A program made the translations under genes and the position numbers. The notes under the pieces were generated by a model that saw only the letters and a program-made list of their open reading frames with translations, made no database searches and had not been told where the DNA came from. A stretch of 64,000 bases of DNA from Asaia prunellae JCM 25354 (GTDB lineage: Bacteria > Pseudomonadota > Alphaproteobacteria > Acetobacterales > Acetobacteraceae), in the NCBI RefSeq assembly GCF_000613885.1, contig NZ_BAJV01000008.1, positions 114,150-178,149 of the forward strand. The letters are read 5' to 3'. Positions 9,740 to 18,876 of the stretch are shown here, piece by piece (the stretch's first letter is position 1; every line of letters starts with the position of its first letter).

Positions 9740-11659
9740 TATTCGGCGTCCGCGACGGCCTGACCGGGAACATGGTCGTGATTGACCGGATCACGCAACA
9801 ATGTATCGGTCATGATATCACGCGCCAGCGGGGCCGCGGCATCGGCACCGCCATTGCCGTGCTCGATGACAACCGCAATTGCGTAGCGTGGAGCGTCATA
9901 AGGCGCAAAGCAGATGAAGAGGGCGTGCGGACGCTCCTCCCAGGGCAGATTCATCGAGTTGAAATGCCCGCTTTCACGCAGGCACGTGAGACCCGTCGCA
10001 CCTGTGCCGAACCTGTCTTGCCCGCCAGCGCGACATCCGGAAGGCCGAGTCTGGCCTTGGGTGCTGTTCCATGCGGTGCATTGACCACATCAAACATCCC
10101 CTGACGAATGACGGACAGATGAGCCTCGGTAATGTCCAGTGCCGGCGCGGCATCAAGCGGCGTATGCTCTGAACTGCGGTCATTGACCTTGCGCACCAGA
10201 TGGGGGGTGACATTGCGTCCGGAGGCAATGCGCGAGACATAGGTGGCCAGTTCAAGAGGTGTTACCTGAACGAAGCCCTGGCCGATACCGGCATTGACCG
10301 TATCCCCACCATTCCAGTGGAACCCGTGTTTCTGCCGCCATTCCGGGGTCGGGATGACACCTGCGCGGATGTGAGGCAGTTCAATATCAAGCCTGGTGCC
10401 CAGACCAAAATCATTGGCCATGGTCTTGATCGGCTCCATACCGATCTTGCGCGCCGCCAGATAGAAATAGACGTCACAGCTGTATTTGAGGGCCTGCTGC
10501 ATGGTGATGCTGCCGTGCCCCCAGCGGGACCAGCAGTGAAAACGCACCCCGCCCATGTCGTAATAACCAGGGCAGGTAAAACGATCCTCGGCACTGATCA
10601 GACCCGACTTCAATGCGGCAAGGGCGACAGCAGGTTTGAACGTGGAACCGGGAGGATAGACACCGGCAACCGTTTTGTTGATGAGGGGTGTACGAACGTT
10701 GTTGGTCCATTCGATCCATTGGGCATGGCTCACGCCTGAATCGAAAAGTGACGGATCGAAAGAGGGAGTACTGACCATGGCCAGAACTTCACCGTTACGA
10801 CAATCCATCACGACCACGCTTGCCGCCTGATCGCCTATGCGATTGAGCACCATCTGCTGCAACCCGGCATCGATGGTCAGTACAACCTCATCGCCCTGCT
10901 GACCGTCAATACGGTCCATCTCACCCATGACACGGCCTCTGGAATTCACTTCCATTTCGACCGAACCGGGCTCGCCACGCAAAAGCAGATCCTGGGTCTG
11001 CTCAATTCCGGCACGACCGGCACGCATACCGGGCAGGGCCATCATCGGGGTTGCAGCAACATCACGCTCGTTCGGCGGCGCCACATAGCCGACAATATGA
11101 GCCAGCTGCGAACCGTAAGGATAAAGCCGTGTGGTGCCGACATCAACCAGCACACCAGGAAGGCTAGGTGCGTTGAGCTCGATACGCGCCATATCGTCCC
11201 AGCTCAGAAAATCCTTGAGGGAGACTGGGACATATTTCCGTATATGACGGAGATCGCGCTCGATACGGGCATGATCACGCTCGTCCAGCGCAATGATCTG
11301 ACCGAAACGCGCGATTGTCGCATGAATATCAGTCGTCTCCTCAGGCATGAGAAGAGCACGCCAGTTCACCTTGTTACCGGCAAGCTGCAAGCCAAAGCGA
11401 TCAACGATCTGCCTCGGGCAGGCGCAAGCAGACGCTTGCTTGTGCGATTGCGTGCCGCGAGGTCACGCAGATGATCGCCTTCGTGCACCTGAAGGTCATA
11501 GAGCTTCTTGCCCAGCACACCGAGCACGCCGGCCTGGGTGGCCAGCACCAGCAGTGCACGCCGGGTAAAGACACCGCGTGAAGGCGTAATCTCTTCGCGC
11601 TTGGCACGCATGCGGGACGGATTATGGGATCGGGAGGATTTGCCGCGTCTGAATTTCAT
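9739..11659 (-). CDS. mrdA: Penicillin-binding protein 2, transpeptidase (two frameshifts)
   Basis: PBP2, the class B transpeptidase of the rod complex, with an N-terminal membrane anchor (RRALLVLATQAGVLGVLG) and a periplasmic catalytic domain. The active-site motifs are intact: the SxxK serine in PPGSTFKPAVAL, the second motif in KYSCDVYFYLAA, and KTG in LAGKTGSAQV. Three open segments need joining. Near 11410, adding an A gives RGRIVDRFGLQLAGNKVNW. Near 9988, adding a C gives SRALRESGHFNSMNLPWEERPH. Both are homopolymer losses. The start is uncertain: no good ribosome site is seen at 11659, and MRAKREE at 11611 is an alternative. Confidence 0.92.
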
Positions 11660-11770
11660 CGAACGCAGGCATTCCCGTACCGGATTTCGGCCATGGCTGC
11701 ACGTTCGCCTGTCAGGCGTCCATTAGTAAGCATTACGCTGCAACGGAACATCATGCTCGAAACCGGGCCT

Positions 11771-12256
11771 TCAGGCTTGTTCAGGGTCTGCCACCGTGCG
11801 ACGCGCCCAGGCAAACAGGGCGCTCAATGTCGGATAGATACCAATTGTCACCGCCGCCTGAAAGAGACTCGGCACCGGAGACATCATTGCCAACGTCCCG
11901 ATACACGTGATGATCCATCCAAACAACGATAAAACAAGCGCAAGCCCACCCAGCAAGGCCCAGCCAAAAAGGAAGCTGATGCGGCTAAGGCCGTAACGCC
12001 ACAAATGAGCGACACCGTGAAACACGAGGAGGGAAAACAGGAAGACGCCAGGCGGCCCAAAACTCAGCGCCTCACAAACCAGTCCGACGCAGAATGTCAT
12101 GAAAGGCGTCATGGATTGCGGTCTGTGCGCCGACCAGAAGAAAACCGTACTCGCCGCGATGCCAAAACAGAGCTCGTTCTGACCAGGGATCCCGAGCCCT
12201 GCAGACAGAAGCAACGCGCTCAACACAATAAAAAGCGAAGGCAGGAGCGCGCGCAT
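11771..12256 (-). CDS. mreD: Rod-shape protein MreD
   Basis: A 161-residue membrane protein between mreC and mrdA, the invariant position of mreD. About five hydrophobic segments are visible (LLPSLFIVLSALLLSAGLG, FGIAASTVFFWS, MTFCVGLVCEALSF, FLFGWALLGGLALVLSLFGW and others). MreD is a poorly conserved inner-membrane component of the elongasome. The call rests on topology, length and context more than on motifs. The frame is intact. Confidence 0.85.
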   Translation of the reverse strand: MRALLPSLFIVLSALLLSAGLGIPGQNELCFGIAASTVFFWSAHRPQSMTPFMTFCVGLVCEALSFGPPGVFLFSLLVFHGVAHLWRYGLSRISFLFGWALLGGLALVLSLFGWIITCIGTLAMMSPVPSLFQAAVTIGIYPTLSALFAWARRTVADPEQA

Positions 12257-12339
12257 GAGCTGATCAAGCGCCGGCGCAGGGTAGGCCGCGGCGCGATGCC
12301 CGGGTGGATGTCGGGAGAGTGGCGATGACCGACCATGAA

Positions 12340-13283
12340 CTAGCCCTGCCCCTTCATCGGCTTCTGGAAAGGCACAAAAGGCAGCTCCGGAGCAACGGGC
12401 ATGGGTGGCATCAATCTGACACGGCCTGGTGCATCGGGCCCGGCATGATCAGCACTGGTATAGTCGAATACGCGAATGATATCCGGATGATCGAGTGAAG
12501 CCTCAGGCACAACGACAGGCGTGCCGGGGCGCAGATAGTGCACCGTTCCCACGATCAGCCCGCCTGGCATACCGGCAAAGGCGCCATGTACGTGCCCCTC
12601 GGGAGCAGGCTGCTCACCTGTAACAACACGCTCTCCCTCTACAGGACGATTGTCCTGCGCATAATAGATCAATCTGGGATATGGAGAACCATCACCAGCC
12701 ATGATGCATTGCCACGTGAGGCAGTCAGCATGACTGGTATGCGGCTGGCATCATCATTGATCATCAGAATGCGTACGGTGCGTGCGCCTGTTTCCGTTAC
12801 ACGCCCAAGCAGACCTGATGCATCAAGAGCAACATCCCCTGGCACAATGCTATGCCCATCCCCCACGGCGAGGAGGACAGAACGCCCATAGAGCCCGCCA
12901 GCATCACGCAGCGCATGACCACTGACGAAATTCGGCGCGTTATCCGGAATCCAGTGAAGACTGGCTTTGAGCTGAGCATTCTCGTCGGCGAGCGCGACGG
13001 CCACGTCATACCAGCGACGGAGTTTCTGGTTTTCAGCCCGCAAGCGGGCATTTTCCCCGGCGACATCGCTCAGTCCCGTAACGGTCTGACGAAGCCGGGC
13101 AAATGCCGTCTCAGGGGTGGCCATCAGCTGATAGGCGGGAGCAAGCCCGTCAGCCAGCTTCATGCGCAGGTGATCCACGTCCGGGCGACGGGTCAGACCG
13201 AGCATGATCAGACCGATTGCCAGCACGAAGAAAAACGGCAGCATCAGCTTTGCGAGTGCGTGTCGCCCCTGAATCGACAGCAT
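12340..13283 (-). CDS. mreC: Rod-shape protein MreC (frameshifted)
   Basis: MreC is a bitopic periplasmic scaffold that links MreB to PBP2. A membrane anchor occupies about residues 10-30 (AKLMLPFFFVLAIGLIMLGL). A coiled coil follows (AGENARLRAENQKLRRW), then the beta-rich core (GLYGRSVLLAVGDGHSIVPG, LIYYAQDNRPVEGERVVTG). The frame breaks near 12706; restoring a C (AAT GCC ATC ATG GCT) gives RGNAIMAGDGSPYPR and joins the halves. The C-terminal tail is proline-rich (PPMPVAPELPFVPFQKP). It lies 21 bases after mreB. Confidence 0.93.
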
Positions 13284-13304
13284 CAGCCGGATGCTCCCTG
13301 GCTA

Positions 13305-14351
<1,047 letters not shown>

Positions 14352-14759
14352 TCAAGCCTCCTGGCCGAAAGATTTGCGCGCGCGGGTTGCACTCTGCCCC
14401 GTTCTGCACGGCGCCCCGTAAAATACGGAATGAGGGAACCGGAAGAAGAGAGAAGCGTGACGCGAGATATTCTGGCGCTGGGCTTACCGGGGCAATGATT
14501 GTGGAGCAAGACCCGATCAGGGAAAATTCCAGTTTAATGCCAAAAATACCCCGCACGGAAATGTGCACCCCGAAGGCAATCGCAGGGGGTTACGCTTGGT
14601 TACAAAGCATCCCAAACTAGCCATGGTGACGCCACGCTTCGAACGCGCCTGATCAGGAAATTGAATCTTGTAACCTGATCACGAGCTGGTGGCATGAGGA
14701 AACTCGTTAAATACCGCCTCGTTCAGGCAGGTAGAACGTCTTTAGTAGGATAGTAGATA
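14352..14759. other. Divergent intergenic region, mreB / lipoprotein genes
   Basis: No gene is supported here. The region separates mreB from the rightward glycine-zipper lipoproteins and must carry promoters for both. I could not pick out convincing -35/-10 pairs or a repeat. Confidence 0.4.
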
Positions 14760-15027
14760 ATGACCGAGCGTGCTTCTTTTATTCGTCCGCGCAGACTTGC
14801 TGCCCTGTCAGCCTGCCTTGGCATGCTGGGTCTCAGCGCCTGCGGTAACCCGTATGATCCGGCGCGCGTGCAGGCTCGGGTGCCTGATTGGTGCTGGCGG
14901 TGGTGCCGCAATCGGCGCTCTCGCAGGCGGTGGACGTGGCGCAGCCATCGGCGCTCTCGCAGGTGGTGCACTTGGTGCAGCCGGCGGCGCCGCAACCACG
15001 CCGAACCGTCCGCGTTCCGGTTACTGA
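14760..15027 (+). CDS. Glycine-zipper lipoprotein, first copy (two frameshifts)
   Basis: A small outer-membrane-type lipoprotein. The signal peptide ends in a lipobox (LGLSAC) and is followed by GNPYDP. The 3' half encodes glycine-zipper repeats (GGAAIGALAGGGRGAAIGAL) ending in TTPNRPRSGY. The frame breaks twice within about 20 bases, near 14866 and 14884. Adding a G (CCG GGC GCG) and a C (GCC CTG ATT) restores a protein that aligns with the next gene (PYDPGARAGSGALIGAGGG). Both lesions are one-base homopolymer losses. The start is preceded by AGGA. The function is unknown; such proteins often sit in the outer membrane. Confidence 0.75.
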
Positions 15028-15051
15028 TTTCATCAAGCCCAAGAGACCGCA

Positions 15052-15519
15052 ATGCTGATACAACTCCCCCCTGCGCCCCTACGGCGCCTTACTGCCGGGC
15101 TGGGACTTGCCGGGCTTTGCGCTCTGCTGAGCGGGTGCGGTAGCCCATATGACTCCGGCGCTCGCGCCGGATCAGGTGCCCTGATCGGTGGTGGCGCTGG
15201 TGCTGCGATCGGTGCCGTAGCGGGTGGAGGTCGTGGCGCCGCGATCGGTGCTCTCGCGGGCGGGTTGCTTGGCGCCGCAGGGGGAGCGGCGACTACGCCA
15301 AACCGCCCGAGTGTGCAAGGCAATTACTACAACCAGGGTGCCTATTATAACCAGGCCCCGCAACAGGCGTACCCGACGCAGCAATATCCCGCCGGCTATG
15401 CCCAGCCTGCTTACCCTGCTCAGCAAGGGTACCCACAGCAGGCGTATCCCCAGCAAGCCTACCCCCAACAGGCTTATCCTGCGCAACAGGGCTATGCCGG
15501 TTACCAGAATGGCTACTGA
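15052..15519 (+). CDS. Glycine-zipper lipoprotein with QQAYP repeats, second copy
   Basis: A 155-residue paralogue of the preceding gene. It has a lipoprotein signal (LAGLCALLSGC), then GSPYDSGARAGSG, a glycine-zipper block (AAIGAVAGGGRGAAIGALAG) and TTPNRP. It carries an extra C-terminal half rich in Tyr, Gln and Pro, with tandem YPQQA pentapeptides (about 15430-15480). The frame is intact. The two copies lie 24 bases apart and probably arose by duplication, with the repeat tail gained or lost in one. The envelope role is unknown. Confidence 0.85.
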   Translation: MLIQLPPAPLRRLTAGLGLAGLCALLSGCGSPYDSGARAGSGALIGGGAGAAIGAVAGGGRGAAIGALAGGLLGAAGGAATTPNRPSVQGNYYNQGAYYNQAPQQAYPTQQYPAGYAQPAYPAQQGYPQQAYPQQAYPQQAYPAQQGYAGYQNGY

Positions 15520-15562
15520 ATAAAAGTCCTGCAGCTTATATCTGACAGGCTTTACCCCAGAC

Positions 15563-15603
15563 GAGACAACCTTCCGCCATGCAAATGGACGGGAGGTTGT
15601 CTC
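15563..15603. terminator. Hairpin between lipoprotein gene and leuA
   Basis: GAGACAACCT (15563-15572) pairs exactly with AGGTTGTCTC (15594-15603), and the stem can be extended inward with a wobble pair. It lies between convergent genes. No T tract follows on either strand. Confidence 0.55.
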
Positions 15604-15687
15604 ATGCGGATTTCACGGCACACGAATAGGATCAGGGTCCGGAATCATACCAACCGGTATCAACCCTGATTTTACCAGGCGATCTGC

Positions 15688-17259
15688 TCAGACAGGCAAT
15701 GCTTCAGGTTCTGTGCGCGTGCGCTTTACAAGCAGTTTATTCAGTGCATGGACATAAGCCCGCACGGCCGAGACAATCGTATCCGCATCAGCGCCCTGCC
15801 CATCGACCATCTTGCCGCCCTCCTGAAGGCGTACAGTTGTCTTGGCCTGCGCATCAGTACCTTCGGTGACAGCACCGACAGAGAATAATTCGAGCACGGC
15901 TTCATGGGGAAAAATCTCGCCAATCGCCCTGAACGCGGCATCAATCGGACCATTACCGGAAATTCTTGCTGTTTTTACTGCACCATCAACAAGCAGTTCC
16001 AGCTCGGCCTGAGCCGGTCGTTTGGAACCTGCCAGCAATTCAAGCGAGACAAAGCGGATACGATCATGATCGCGTGTCTCGTCGTCAACCAGAGCACGGA
16101 TATCGTCATCGAATACCGTTTTCTTCTGATCAGCAAGAACCTTGAAACGTTCGAAAGCATCCTGGATCTTCTCATCAGGCAGATCGTAACCCAGCGCTTT
16201 CAGCTTGTCGCGGAATGCCGCACGTCCTGAATGTTTTCCCAGGACCAGAGATGTCTTGCTCCAGCCCACACTCTCAGGCGTCATGATCTCATAAGTGGCC
16301 GCATTCTTCAGAATGCCGTCCTGATGAATCCCGCTTTCATGAGCGAAGGCATTGCGACCGACAATGGCCTTGTTGGGCTGCACATCAAAACCGGTAATAT
16401 TGGCCAGCAGACGGGAGAGACTCAGCAAACGCGGCGTTTCGATGCGGTTATGAAACGGAATTCTATCGCGGCGGGTGCGAATGGCCATCACGACCTCTTC
16501 GAGAGCGGCGTTGCCAGCACGCTCGCCAATACCGTTGATGGTGCATTCTATCTGACGCGCCCCCCCGGCAACAGCCGCAAGGGTATTGGCAACGGCCAGC
16601 CCCAGATCATTATGGTTATGCGTCGAGAATATGACCTTTTCGGCGCCAGGCACACGCTCACGCAGCATGGTGAAGATCGCCTGTAATTCATCTGGCGTCG
16701 TAAATCCGACAGTGTCCGGAATATTGATGGTGGTTGCACCATGGCGAATAGCGGTCTCAACGCAACGACACAGGAAATCGGGTTCGGTACGCGAACCGTC
16801 TTCGGCCGACCACTGGACGTCATCCGTGAAATGACGTGAGGCCCTGTTGCCCTCAGCGATCAGCTCCAGCACCGTCTCCGGCTCCATACGCAGTTTGTAC
16901 TTCATATGGAGTGGCGAGGTAGAGATAAAATTATGGATACGGCGACGTGGGGCTTTCGCAATAGCCTCACCTGCCGCCTCGATATCACGCTTGCCACCAC
17001 TGCGGGCCAGGCCACAGACCACGGCCTCACGCACGGTTTCGGCAATTTTCTGCACGCTTTCGAAATCACCGGGAGAGGCAACCGGGAACCCGGCCTCGAT
17101 CACATCCACACCCAGCTCTTCGAGCGCCTTGGCCATGCGGATCTTTTCTTCGAGATTCATGGAGAAGCCGGGCGATTGTTCTCCATCACGCAACGTCGTG
17201 TCGAAAATAATGACGCGATCGTCAGCGACTGTACCAAAGGACGGATGGGTAATGGTCAT
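15688..17259 (-). CDS. leuA: 2-isopropylmalate synthase
   Basis: A 523-residue enzyme that condenses acetyl-CoA with 2-oxoisovalerate, the first committed step of leucine synthesis. The HMGL-type catalytic barrel starts with IIFDTTLRDGEQSPGFSMN and contains FSTHNHNDLGLAVANTLAAV with its metal-binding histidines. A linker and a C-terminal regulatory LeuA-dimer domain follow (ELELLVDGAVKTARISGNG, TTVRLQEGGKMVDGQGAD). The length and domain order are those of the leucine-feedback form. GAGAAG precedes the ATG. Upstream lies a short leucine-rich ORF that may be a leader peptide. Confidence 0.97.
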   Translation of the reverse strand: MTITHPSFGTVADDRVIIFDTTLRDGEQSPGFSMNLEEKIRMAKALEELGVDVIEAGFPVASPGDFESVQKIAETVREAVVCGLARSGGKRDIEAAGEAIAKAPRRRIHNFISTSPLHMKYKLRMEPETVLELIAEGNRASRHFTDDVQWSAEDGSRTEPDFLCRCVETAIRHGATTINIPDTVGFTTPDELQAIFTMLRERVPGAEKVIFSTHNHNDLGLAVANTLAAVAGGARQIECTINGIGERAGNAALEEVVMAIRTRRDRIPFHNRIETPRLLSLSRLLANITGFDVQPNKAIVGRNAFAHESGIHQDGILKNAATYEIMTPESVGWSKTSLVLGKHSGRAAFRDKLKALGYDLPDEKIQDAFERFKVLADQKKTVFDDDIRALVDDETRDHDRIRFVSLELLAGSKRPAQAELELLVDGAVKTARISGNGPIDAAFRAIGEIFPHEAVLELFSVGAVTEGTDAQAKTTVRLQEGGKMVDGQGADADTIVSAVRAYVHALNKLLVKRTRTEPEALPV

Positions 17260-17291
17260 GGTTGTTTCTTCTCATTGCTTTGACAATATCA

Positions 17292-17411
17292 TCATGGACC
17301 CCCTGAACGCGCCAGACAGGCTGGCGGCGAAATGCGCTCAGGGCTGATAAGTCGAAGCGTCGGAAGAAGAAGGCCCAGGCACGGCTCACCATGCGCTGAC
17401 GCACGGTGCAT
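17292..17411 (-). promoter_or_regulatory. Candidate leucine-rich leader peptide and hairpin for leuA
   Basis: A 39-codon ORF ends 32 bases before the leuA start. It contains six leucine codons within ten (CLGLLLPTLRL, 17349-17378). Downstream of that run a hairpin can form: GCGCTCAG (17334-17341) with CTGAACGC (17303-17310, one wobble pair) around GCCAG/CTGGC (17311-17325). This layout fits ribosome-mediated attenuation by leucine. There is no clear ribosome site and no T tract, so confidence is modest. An earlier ATG at 17441 is also possible. Confidence 0.4.
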
Positions 17412-17496
17412 AATGCCGAAAGAGAGGGCCGAAATGATCATGGAAATTCTACTACTGCACAAACAGGCCCCTTGGCTAGCGTAACCGGACGATTTT

Positions 17497-18363
17497 CTAG
17501 CCCGATCGCGCAATATTCGTACCTGCCCCCTGAAAATAGCGATCAATGGCAGCACTCATGGCCCCCGCAACCTGCTGTCGATAAGCAGCCTGACGCAGGG
17601 CCGCCTCGTCATGCCTGTTGGACATGAACCCCATCTCGACCAGAACAGACGGAATATCTGCGGATTTCAGAACGACAAAAGCGGCATGACGTGCCGGATG
17701 ATGCAAAAGCCCTATGCGAGGCTGAAAGGCAGAAACAACGCTCGCCGCCATATGGGCAGAACCCCTGCGGGTTTCCTCGTGAACCAGACTCGCAAGAATA
17801 TTCTGCACTTCTGACGACATGCCGTGAAAAGCCGGGCCAGCAAACCGGTCAGCGCTGTTTTCAGTCTGGGCAAGAGAAGCCGTCTGGGCATCAGAAGCGC
17901 CATTGGAAAGCGTATAGACACTTGCTCCGCGTACCGCCGGATCATGCAGCGCATCGGCGTGCATTGATATGAAGAGCTGCGCCTTGTGCCGATGGGCAAG
18001 GTCGACACGTCCTTCAAGCGGGATGAAATGATCATCAGCACGCGTCATGACCACATCGTAACGCCCTGCCGCCTTGATCTGATGATAGAGTTCCCTGGCC
18101 GCCGCCGCCGCTATATGCTTCTCGTAAGTACCGCTCACTCCTATAGCGCCGGGATCTTTGCCACCATGTCCGGGGTCAAGCATGATTACAGGTCTCGGCG
18201 GCGTGGCATTGCCGATGACTGCAGGAGCTTTCCGGCTCACCTGACCATGTCCTTTGTGTCGGGTAAGCGCAAAAGCTGCCTGGCACGACAGAGCGGGTGC
18301 AGTAGTCAACGCCACTCCAATCAGATGAGTCATCTGACGGCGGGTCGGTTTCGGAACAGACAT
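17497..18363 (-). CDS. N-acetylmuramoyl-L-alanine amidase (Amidase_3)
   Basis: A zinc amidase that cleaves the bond between muramic acid and the stem peptide, needed for daughter-cell separation. The zinc-site motifs are all present: His in MLDPGHGGKDPGA, Glu in GTYEKH, His in LFISMHADA, and the catalytic Glu in VLVEMGFMSN. The N terminus carries a twin-arginine-like signal (PTRRQMTHLIGVAL), as known for AmiA and AmiC. Start MSVPKP is chosen for the AAGG upstream; a start twelve codons earlier lacks a site. There is no AMIN domain, so the protein is shorter than AmiC. Confidence 0.92.
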   Translation of the reverse strand: MSVPKPTRRQMTHLIGVALTTAPALSCQAAFALTRHKGHGQVSRKAPAVIGNATPPRPVIMLDPGHGGKDPGAIGVSGTYEKHIAAAAARELYHQIKAAGRYDVVMTRADDHFIPLEGRVDLAHRHKAQLFISMHADALHDPAVRGASVYTLSNGASDAQTASLAQTENSADRFAGPAFHGMSSEVQNILASLVHEETRRGSAHMAASVVSAFQPRIGLLHHPARHAAFVVLKSADIPSVLVEMGFMSNRHDEAALRQAAYRQQVAGAMSAAIDRYFQGAGTNIARSG

Positions 18364-18876
18364 TGGAACGACCTTGGATAGAGCGCGGCGATCCAGCATT
18401 TTCTGACATCATAATGCGGTGTCAACATGGCAGAATAGGGAGTCTTGCACGAGGTCGGATTTTCGGTCATCCTGTGGGAGAAGAATTGCGAAACGGTCGA
18501 TCCGGCACCAGTGACGGAGCGTAGCTCCCCGACGTACCGCTCCCGTTTCATGCCATACTTCACGCGTCATTATGGTTTGCAAGCACTGCCTCCACTCCGC
18601 TGGCCCATGCCGCAGGACTGCAAGGAAGGTTAGTCTTCAAGCCGGGTGCGCAGATGACAACTCGCTGGGGCCGCATGAAATCTGCCAGTCTCGTTTTGTG
18701 GAAAACTACCGGATCGGGTCCTGCCCGACGTCCGACGCTGTTCCGCGAGCGCTGGTCTGATGGCTCCTTTTCTTTCCAAAATCCTCGATATTCTGCCGCA
18801 CGCGCCGGAACAGCCGCTGTATCTGCACAGGGCCTGGTACCGGATGTGACAAGGGCCGACCGGAGTTTTCCTTTAT
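18364..18876. other. Long leader region upstream of rne
   Basis: No gene is supported. The start of the amidase gene and the start of rne are divergent, so both promoters should lie here. A small hairpin, GGAGC-GTA-GCTCC (18516-18528), can refold with CGCTCC (18538-18543). RNase E genes are commonly autoregulated through a long 5' leader; this stretch could serve that purpose, but nothing in it proves it. Confidence 0.35.

Noticed and set aside
8957..9763. A 268-codon frame opposite rodA
   Set aside because: It is antisense to rodA, with an implausible Gln/Arg/His-rich product.
17222..17404. A 60-codon Phe-rich leftward frame over the leuA leader
   Set aside because: It overlaps the leuA start, contains few Leu codons and has no ribosome site. 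The Leu-rich frame fits the pathway better.
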